A DNA stretch of 64,000 bases from Coleophoma eucalyptorum (taxonomy: Eukaryota > Ascomycota > Leotiomycetes > Helotiales > Dermateaceae). The number at the start of each line of letters is the position of its first letter. Position 1 is the stretch's first letter. A program made the translations under genes and the position numbers. Positions 57,262 to 64,000 of this stretch are shown here, piece after piece. The DNA lies in NCBI GenBank assembly GCA_026120035.1, contig JALRME010000025.1, positions 434,001 to 498,000 on the forward strand, written 5' to 3'. The notes under the pieces were generated by a model that saw only the letters and a list, made by a program, of their open reading frames with translations, searched no databases and was not told the DNA's origin.

Positions 57262-57622
57262 GGCTTTGTGATAGTTCGCATTAACACAGTGTACGCCAGC
57301 AAATGATGCAGTATAAGTCGTCTAGCATGTACTAGTCCTTGACGATTAGTCATGTAGGTCGAGATCTTGAAGCTCTCGAAGTCCTTCCGTAGGGAATTTT
57401 CCGGTTCCGGTTCCGAGTCCGGTGCCAGATCCGATCCTTCGCTACCAGCCCGCCTCCGCTTACTCCGCTTGTGGTCATCGCAGCAGCAGTACAGTTGGCT
57501 TCTAGATTAATCAACCAAGTCTTGGGAATTGTGATGAACATCTTTAAGGATGCACTGTTTTCCACTTGTCCTGTTACTGACAAAATATCCATTCCTTCTG
57601 GTTTCGCCCTTTTGAACTCAAC
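57262..57622. promoter_or_regulatory. Bidirectional promoter of sulfatase and arylsulfotransferase
   Basis: 361 bp between divergent ATGs. At 57399-57423 there is a striking run of TTCCGG/TTCCGA hexamers with 6-bp period (CCGGTTCCGGTTCCG, then CCGAGTCCGGT). The latter 11-mer is identical to one at 47000-47010, and CCGGTTCCG matches the complement of 52360-52368. This is a candidate operator for the Zn2Cys6 regulator at 52767. Confidence 0.55.
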
Positions 57623-59396
57623 ATGAAGTCCACTTCAACTTTCTTGCTTACCATAGCATGCTCTTTGTTAGCAGTCCATGCTGATTGGCAATACAAATCA
57701 AGACCAGATTTGACCCCGCCAAGATTGAACATATCGATCCCGGCGGGACCTAACGTGGATGAAGGCTATCTTTTTGTTCAACCATACTCAAGCTTTGAAG
57801 GTCCCCGTGGCGGACCAGCACAGCCTGCAGCTTACATCTTACGCAACAATGGCGATCTGGTATGGTCGAGTCTTGGTTATTTCTCTGCCTGGATTGGCAA
57901 CTTCCAAGCAAAGAAATGGAAGGGCAAATCTGTTCTGACTGCCTTTGAAGGCAGTCTTGACTCCATGCACGGTCATGGATTCGGTCATGTCGTATTGCTG
58001 GACCAGGCATATGAGCAGGTGCAGGTAGTGCGAGGCGGGAACCATCGACTGATTTCAATTCACGAAGCTACCATTATCAATGAGGAGACTATGCTGGTCG
58101 AAGTATACCAACCTGTTGCAACGGATCTTAGTCCTTACGGGGGCACAGATGAGATGCAGTGGATAGCCGAGGGAATATTTCAAGGTGAGCTTCCCTCTCC
58201 CCACTACTTTAGTCTATGGCTCCAATAACTAACACTTAATCAACAGAGCTGGACATTGAGACAGGAAAGTTAATGTTTGAATGGCACAGTCTAGACTTCG
58301 TTGATCCCAGTGGTAAGATGATGACACTATGTGATATAAGATTCTCAACCTAGCTGACGTATGTGTAGAGAGCAAGATTCCTCTTAATTCCGGACGTGCT
58401 TTCACGGGTGTCAACTCAACAGATGCATGGGATTATTTCCACATTAACAGCGTAGACAAAGACGACGAAGGCGACTACCTAGTATCTGCGCGACACACGA
58501 GTACTATCTATAAAGTAAACGGTACTTCCGGTCAGATCATTTGGCGACTTGGTGGCACCAGGTCCAACTTCAGCATTCCGCACGGGTTGGAATTTGCATA
58601 CCAGCACGATGCACGATTTCGTTCTCGATCCGGAGAGATTGAAATTATCTCCTTCTTTGACAATTCAGCCCGATCAGACGCCCAACGCGGAGGTGGCCTC
58701 GATAAAACTGACAATCACTCTAAAGCTAGATTCGTCATGCTGAACCTGACGGATTTCACAGCGAGCGAAATATCAACATTCAGCTCTCCAGAAAGAATTC
58801 TGAACCCATCGCAAGGAAATGTTCAACTTCTGCCTAATGGCAATACTTTTGTGGGCTGGGGACAGGCTGGTGCCATATCAGAATTTGATACGGATGGCAA
58901 AGCACTATTCCATGCTTATTTAGAATCGGGGATTCTAGGTGTTGGTACTCAGAGTTACCGAGCATTTCGCTACAACTGGACCGCAATGCCGAAGGAAACA
59001 CCTGCAATTGTTGCGTTGTGTGACGCTCCTCAGGCATTGAAGAAGTGCACTGGCGAAACCACAATCTATGTGTCCTGGAATGGCGATACAGAAACCGTGA
59101 AATGGCGCTTCTACTCCCAGAAAGAGACAGGCCCAACACAGGAGACGAAGCTGCTCGGAGAATCAGAGAGGACTTCTTTCGAAACGGCGCTCAAAGTCCC
59201 AAGCCGGTTTTTGTGCTCCGAAGATGTGGATCTAGGTGTTTTTGCAGAGGCCGTCGACGTTCACGGCCACGTTATTTCACAAACTAATCCCACAACCATC
59301 ACACCCGCTGTACGCCCATACAAATCTTATAAGAATGGTCAGAACAAAGCGGACTTCGTCGATCAGACCAAATCAAGCAGCCAGTTCGAACTATAA
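57623..59396 (+). CDS. Secreted arylsulfotransferase (ASST family)
   Basis: Exons 57623-58184, 58247-58312 and 58369-59396 join in phase to give 551 residues. A signal peptide (MKSTSTFLLTIACSLLAVHA) precedes a beta-propeller-like domain of the Arylsulfotran_2 type: VQPYSSFEGPRGGPAQ, YILRNNGDLVWS, SMHGHGFGHVVLLD, ISIHEATIINEETMLVEVY, YFHINSVDKDDEGDYLVSAR, IIWRLGG, and VQLLPNGNTFVGWGQ. Repeated His residues in these loops match the family's active-site layout. Bacterial ASSTs move sulfate from an aryl sulfate to a phenol without PAPS; fungal members are little studied. Sharing a 361-bp promoter with a sulfatase suggests that both act on extracellular sulfate esters. Confidence 0.88.
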
Positions 59397-60005
59397 GTGA
59401 TATAGAGCTTAAGACAGTACCTGGTTATAGGATGGGGTATCTGCTCTAAGCTTTTTGGACAGCATTCAAGCTTAATATATCCTGATGCAATTCTTTGCGG
59501 AACGCTCTCTGTACATAGTGTGAGACAATGATAGAAATCACATAAATCGCATGGAGTAATGTTTTTTGTTTTTCAACTGACAAAGGCAAAGCATTAGCTA
59601 CTTATCCCAAGGTCGTTAGTATTCGAAACCTGTATCGCTGTATTGAGGTGAGGCCAAGTGGTACACTGTAACTAGCTTGCCAGACACTTTTATATCTCTA
59701 GATACGACCTATTCGAGACTCTGTATGATACTTGATACAACTATCTGTGTATTCAAACTCTGTAACCAGTGGTAGTATACTCATAGACATTGTATATGGT
59801 TGTAGGTTGGACGCAGAGGAAGGTGTTCACGTGATTAACAAGGACAAGACTCTAGAAGGCATTGGGCTGTGAAAATAGATTTCCGAAAATATTTGATTTT
59901 GATTTTGTCGCTCAAAATACCTAAATATAATTGCTATTTGCTACAAAACGTAATGAATGCTCATTCCTTCGTTACTCGTTGTTCACTATATATTACCACG
60001 ACCGC
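59397..60005. other. Intergenic
   Basis: Spacer between convergent genes. It contains a TCACGTGA palindrome at 59827-59834 but no gene. Confidence 0.45.
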
Positions 60006-61082
60006 CTACAGGAACTTGGAATACACCATGTCGTTTACTGTCTTGCCTTGGGGATCCTTCAAGTAGATAGTGCCACCCGCTTGGTTCAAAGGCACATCTG
60101 GGAACTCGACCGCGTCACCATTCTTGATATTGTTGGCTTCCTCATCACGGATCTTGTGCTCCTTGCCCTGCTGGTCGACCAGAGACCAACCTTGCATATT
60201 TCGCTTGTGGTAGGTGTCATGAACCACAACGTGGCTAGGTCTTTGGCTGTCGCCTTTGGAAGCCCACTTCATTGGGGACTCCTCATACTGCTCTCCGTGA
60301 CGCTTGGCATGCTTGGCATGATGTTTGTTATGATGCTTGTGGTGCGAATGGTGTTCACTGTGCGTTGAGTGACCCGTGGTATTCTTAGATTCTGAGTTGT
60401 TCGATGATCCTGCTGGGGAGTTGAGTAGCTCGGCGAAAGTTGGGGCGCCGGAGACAGGTTGACCACCGTTGTCGGTCTGGGTGTACTGCTCAGCAAAGGC
60501 GAGGAAGACGGCCTCGTAGTGGCCGTCCGAAAACTTGAGGATGAAGGAGCCATCCTGCCAGGTGCCGTTGTCTCTGGTGAAGCTGCCCGAGTCGCCCTGG
60601 TTCATGTGGATGTCGTGGATACCGGCCTGGCTGCCGCTGTCGACGTACTGCGAACCCCACAAATATATGGTGGCCTTGTCTTGGATGGCCCGATTGAAAA
60701 TGGCCGTCAGGTCATCAACAATATCATTGTTAGCACCAGGCACGCTGGTTTCAAGCACAGTACCGTCCGTTAAGGTCTCGAGGCCACCGCGGAGCAGGTC
60801 CAACCGGGTGCCATTGGATCCCGTGGCCGCACTCGCCAACGACGTGTAGCCTTGCGGTAGTTCGGCCAGCTGGGAAGTGATGGAGTTGGTGAAGTTGGCG
60901 TTGTTCCAGTACACGAGGCGGGTATCCCCAGTCGTCGATTTGACGTTAATGTCGGCCTCGGTCGACTGGTACTTGTTGGTACCATCGTCGAAGGTCAATT
61001 TGCCGTGGGGGCTTCGGCCAGTGCGTTGCGCGGTGAACACAGTAGGCGTGGCAGCCCAGACTCCGTAGGCGCTGATACCCAT
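60006..61082 (-). CDS. DUF2278 protein with His-rich linker and lamin-tail-like C-terminus
   Basis: A single exon of 358 residues from the ATG at 61082. DUF2278 (YukJ-type) hallmarks are present: INVKS after the first strands, RLDLLRGGLE, VPGANNDIVDDL, then IHDIHMNQGD and DNGTWQDGSFIL, and FLAFAEQY. A linker of alternating His (HSEHHSHHKHHNKHH) could bind metal. The last 60 residues (GWSLVDQQGKEHKI, GGTIYLKDPQGKTVNDMVY) look like a lamin-tail domain. An upstream ATG at 61199 would add 39 basic, Ser-rich residues resembling a mitochondrial leader, but it lies only 29 bp from the TATA box, so I prefer the downstream start. The biochemical role of DUF2278 is unknown. Confidence 0.84.
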   Translation of the reverse strand: MGISAYGVWAATPTVFTAQRTGRSPHGKLTFDDGTNKYQSTEADINVKSTTGDTRLVYWNNANFTNSITSQLAELPQGYTSLASAATGSNGTRLDLLRGGLETLTDGTVLETSVPGANNDIVDDLTAIFNRAIQDKATIYLWGSQYVDSGSQAGIHDIHMNQGDSGSFTRDNGTWQDGSFILKFSDGHYEAVFLAFAEQYTQTDNGGQPVSGAPTFAELLNSPAGSSNNSESKNTTGHSTHSEHHSHHKHHNKHHAKHAKRHGEQYEESPMKWASKGDSQRPSHVVVHDTYHKRNMQGWSLVDQQGKEHKIRDEEANNIKNGDAVEFPDVPLNQAGGTIYLKDPQGKTVNDMVYSKFL

Positions 61083-61227
61083 GGTGGATGAGGAATAGTA
61101 AAGAACTCGAGGTTTGCTTCTGGATCGGAAAGATAACGAGTTGGAGGTGGGGCGATGGAATAATCTCGGGACGTTGATGCTAAAGGATCTGGAGAACATT
61201 GAAGACACAGAACAGAACAGCGCGGCG

Positions 61228-61236
61228 ATTTATATA
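61228..61236 (-). promoter_or_regulatory. TATA box of the DUF2278 gene
   Basis: TATATAAAT on the minus strand, 146 bp before the preferred ATG. Confidence 0.5.
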
Positions 61237-62396
61237 CCCCTCCTCGCTCCCCTCTCAGGCAAAAGAAAAGCCCGTCCAAGGTATGTCATGTTGGAAGCTG
61301 TCCCAAAGCTTGAAACTGATCGTGCCTGCCGCCTTGCATGCTCCCTTGCCATCATGTCTGACATTGGAGGTTGACCAGGTATCTTGTGCATCGCCACACG
61401 AGATTCGGACGAGGCGTGGTGTATTCATTGGACTTGGTTCCACAACGCGGATGACGTCGACCAGTCGAGAGTGGGCCTCATCCACTCTCCCAGCGGGCTG
61501 CACCAGGTACGTTCTAATTATATTCTGGACATTCCAAGTCGGTCCCCCTCAACTCTCTAGCTACCCCTCCATAATCCATGCAAACAAATCGAGATGACCT
61601 GTGATGTAACTGGGAGTCCGCACTGGTTCGGGGAATACAAAGCTTAGCAGCCGAGGGAATGGAGATCTCCCGCTGTGGGATAGGTAGTGGCCAAGCCGGC
61701 CAGCTCTTGAATAGCACGACACGACAAAGGACACGGTGACAAAGCCACAGCGGAGTAGTGATGGTCTGCCTGGCTGAATCCTCGCGAAAATGAAAAGAGT
61801 TCGTGTTAAGAGGCAATTACTACTCCTGGGCGGGCTGGATTGTCGCCTGAGCTGGGGGCGCCTGTCATCTCAGCTAAACAAGTATTATCTCCTTGATTGA
61901 GATGGCTGGTCTTTATAAATCGGACTCTAAGCGGGGCACCATGGTCCCCTTCGTAGGCTGAGGCCTTTGAGCCCGACTGAAGCGGTCGGAGTAGAGCATG
62001 GCCGAGATGTACCAAGACTTTTGAAAGGAGCCTCATTCAGGTGGCGGCGTGACTTGGTCTTGATTGGATCATGTGATTCAAGGGGTCTTTGAGGTACAAC
62101 GTACAACCGCCAGCATTTACTGTCGGCGGCTTGGAGAGCAAGGCATGGAAAAGAAGAAGTATTTATCCGTACAAAGCCATTGTTGGTAGGCTAGGATATA
62201 AATATAACTTGTAGAATAAAGTTTTACAATAATTGGGAAGATGGTTTTCTTGGAATCGCTATTTATAATGGGCATTATAGATCCCTTTAAGTACTACTTG
62301 TTAATATCGAATGTGCCACAACCTTGGGTTCAAAGAGTCTGGCTAATCTCGACTTACGTTGAGAAAATATGGCATGCTGGACCAATGATTATTGTC
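61237..62396. other. Intergenic
   Basis: About 1.2 kb. Short open frames only; promoter of the DUF2278 gene and 3' flank of the amidase. Confidence 0.45.
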
Positions 62397-64000
62397 TTAA
62401 TCCAAAAGTAGGAGCTTCGCAGTGGCCCGTCCGTTTTTACCCAACGCAAGTGCAATAACCATTGTCTTGTTAATTTCAGCTTTGCCCGTTTCAATAGCAT
62501 CCAGCTTCACTTCGCTTTCTATTTTCCAGACTGAATCCTGTATGGAAACAGGGACAGGTTTGCCATCAATCGTCACGGTTAGGCTCTCCAATCCATCGCA
62601 ACGCCCTGCGTCAAATGACCCACTCAAACTTAGCAGAGTACTACCGTTCACACCAACCCGTCTTGTAGCCTCGATTGTGACTTCTGGTGCAAGAGCTCCT
62701 TCTGCCACCACCGCCCTTGATCTGGCCTGAATAAAATCACTCTTTAACTCTGGCGTTCCTCCTGGTGCTTTCCTCTTCTTACTTCCATGCTCGTAAGCAA
62801 ACGCATATTCCAGCAACTTCGCATCATCATATCCCCTCCCCGCAAAGGTTAACCCAACTGGCATTTCCGTATCCTCCATAATCCCCATGGGTACCATGAT
62901 GGTTGGGATTCCCAAATGCCGAATCACTCGGTTGCCGTTTGAATACATTACACCATTCTTCCACGCTGCTCCGGCCGATAACTCATTGGTATCAGCATCG
63001 GCGGGACCAACGTCCGCATTGGCGGGGAAAACAATGCAGTCGAAATTTTCGGTTTGAAGCCAGGATTCGAAGGATTTCCGCCGGCTTTCGAGGGCGTTCA
63101 GTGCAACTTCTAAACCCGGAAGTGCATTTATAGCTACTCGACCATCCGAAGCAAGAGATACCAGCGTGTCGTAGGGTATTGGGGCACTGAGCCTCGTGTA
63201 TCTATCTGGGAGTGCACCGGGAGGGTGAGGGAATATGCGAGCCGGGTCAACACTAGAGAGGGATGGGCAGGTAGGATCACCGATCTGAAGGAGGAAGTCG
63301 TCCCAGGCATACGCAACAAGTTCACGTCTTTCAATGGAATCCCACTCTTTCGTGATGCCATCGTTGACGCCTTTGCTGTCCCCTTTATCATCCATAGCGA
63401 ATAATGACGAGTCTTCATTGTTGGCGCTTATAGTATCGTATTCTGCTACAAGAGGGAAGTCTGTCTCAATCACGGTTGCGCCGGCTTTTTCGAGTGTCTG
63501 CTTCGCCTGATACCACAGGTCTAGGATCGATTGGCGGGTAGTTATTGGGCAGTTCAGCGCTTCTGACTTTCCAATATAGATCTTCGGCACGCCGATGCGT
63601 TTACCTTGGAGCACGTTCGTGTTGGCTAGAGACTTGAAGGACAAAGGCCGTACATTGAAATCGGAATGCTGAGGTAGTTTTATGAAGCGCTGATCCCGCC
63701 AGAAGTCTCCGGCGGTGCACTGATCAGCGATAACAATAATATCTAAAATTTCCAGCATATCCCGCATTGTACGGGCATGGGGAACGACCACATCACATGT
63801 CGGATATAATGGCCAGTTTCCCCGTACTGAAATTAGTCCTCGAGACGGCGTGTAAGCGACCAAGCCATTGTTAGATGCTGGACTCCTTCCTGATGATACC
63901 GTCTCCTCCGCCATTCCGAAGGCTGCAAAACTGGCGGCAGTGGAGGTTGCGGATCCATTAGAGGAGCCTGATGCAAATGCAGCCGTGAGAAATTTTCTAT
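62397..64000 (-). CDS. Amidase-signature enzyme, 5' end beyond the window
   Basis: An uninterrupted frame runs off the right edge, so the N-terminus (with the catalytic Lys) is missing. At the edge it reads FASGSSNGSATSTAASFAAFG, then GMAEETVSSGRSPASNNGLVAY, the Gly/Ser-rich amidase signature that carries the cis-Ser and nucleophile Ser. NVLQGKRIGVPKIY and GIPTIMVPMGIMEDTEMPVGLTF follow, all typical of fungal AS-family amidases. The last 110 residues form an extra beta-rich segment (VTIEATRRVGVNGSTLLSLSG, LTVTIDGKPVPVSI) beyond the usual amidase fold, possibly an immunoglobulin-like module. It should hydrolyse a carbon-nitrogen amide bond; the substrate is unknown. Confidence 0.87.
   Translation of the reverse strand, partial: RKFLTAAFASGSSNGSATSTAASFAAFGMAEETVSSGRSPASNNGLVAYTPSRGLISVRGNWPLYPTCDVVVPHARTMRDMLEILDIIVIADQCTAGDFWRDQRFIKLPQHSDFNVRPLSFKSLANTNVLQGKRIGVPKIYIGKSEALNCPITTRQSILDLWYQAKQTLEKAGATVIETDFPLVAEYDTISANNEDSSLFAMDDKGDSKGVNDGITKEWDSIERRELVAYAWDDFLLQIGDPTCPSLSSVDPARIFPHPPGALPDRYTRLSAPIPYDTLVSLASDGRVAINALPGLEVALNALESRRKSFESWLQTENFDCIVFPANADVGPADADTNELSAGAAWKNGVMYSNGNRVIRHLGIPTIMVPMGIMEDTEMPVGLTFAGRGYDDAKLLEYAFAYEHGSKKRKAPGGTPELKSDFIQARSRAVVAEGALAPEVTIEATRRVGVNGSTLLSLSGSFDAGRCDGLESLTVTIDGKPVPVSIQDSVWKIESEVKLDAIETGKAEINKTMVIALALGKNGRATAKLLLLD

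Noticed and set aside
61083..61199. Mitochondrial presequence for the DUF2278 protein
   Set aside because: The upstream ATG lies 29 bp from the TATA box, so it is probably outside or at the very start of the transcript.

Overview
The window is nuclear DNA of a filamentous ascomycete (Pezizomycotina). The signs are short introns (about 44 to 95 nt) with GTRNGT donors and CTRAC-like branch points, Zn2Cys6 regulators, fungal-type MFS and SulP transporters, phospholipase B, a hyphally-regulated-type cell-wall adhesin and a DUF3435 relic. I cannot place the genus from sequence alone.

Region 1 (1 to about 27 kb) is gene-poor and repeat-marked. It holds a tRNA-Gly-like sequence, a decayed DUF3435 tyrosine-recombinase gene, a weak NACHT-like relic, a large Ser/Thr-repeat adhesin gene broken by an assembly gap, a Tc1/mariner element with intact 47-bp inverted repeats but a dead transposase, a secreted phospholipase B, and a six-exon membrane-protein gene carrying an in-frame stop. 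About 7 kb (19.9 to 27.1 kb) shows no convincing gene.

Region 2 (27 to 44.7 kb) has ordinary accessory genes: a single-pass membrane glycoprotein, a Zn2Cys6 regulator, a short-chain dehydrogenase, a large multi-span membrane protein, a regulator with two tandem Zn2Cys6 clusters, a phytanoyl-CoA-dioxygenase-like enzyme divergent from a sugar transporter, and a broken O-methyltransferase.

Region 3 (44.8 to 59.4 kb) is the most interesting part. It is an alternating array of three divergent gene pairs: an ACS/Dal5-type anion permease with a DHA2/VBA-type MFS transporter; a SulP sulfate permease with a Zn2Cys6 regulator; and a secreted sulfatase with a secreted arylsulfotransferase. The three shared promoters contain related CCG/CGG motifs, including an identical 11-mer in two of them. 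I infer a sulfate-ester scavenging or sulfation locus with its own regulator. Region 4 (60 to 64 kb) has a DUF2278 protein with a lamin-tail-like C-terminus and a partial amidase running off the right edge.

Gene models were spliced by hand, checking that reading phase is kept across every intron. Family names rest on recognised motifs and not on searches.
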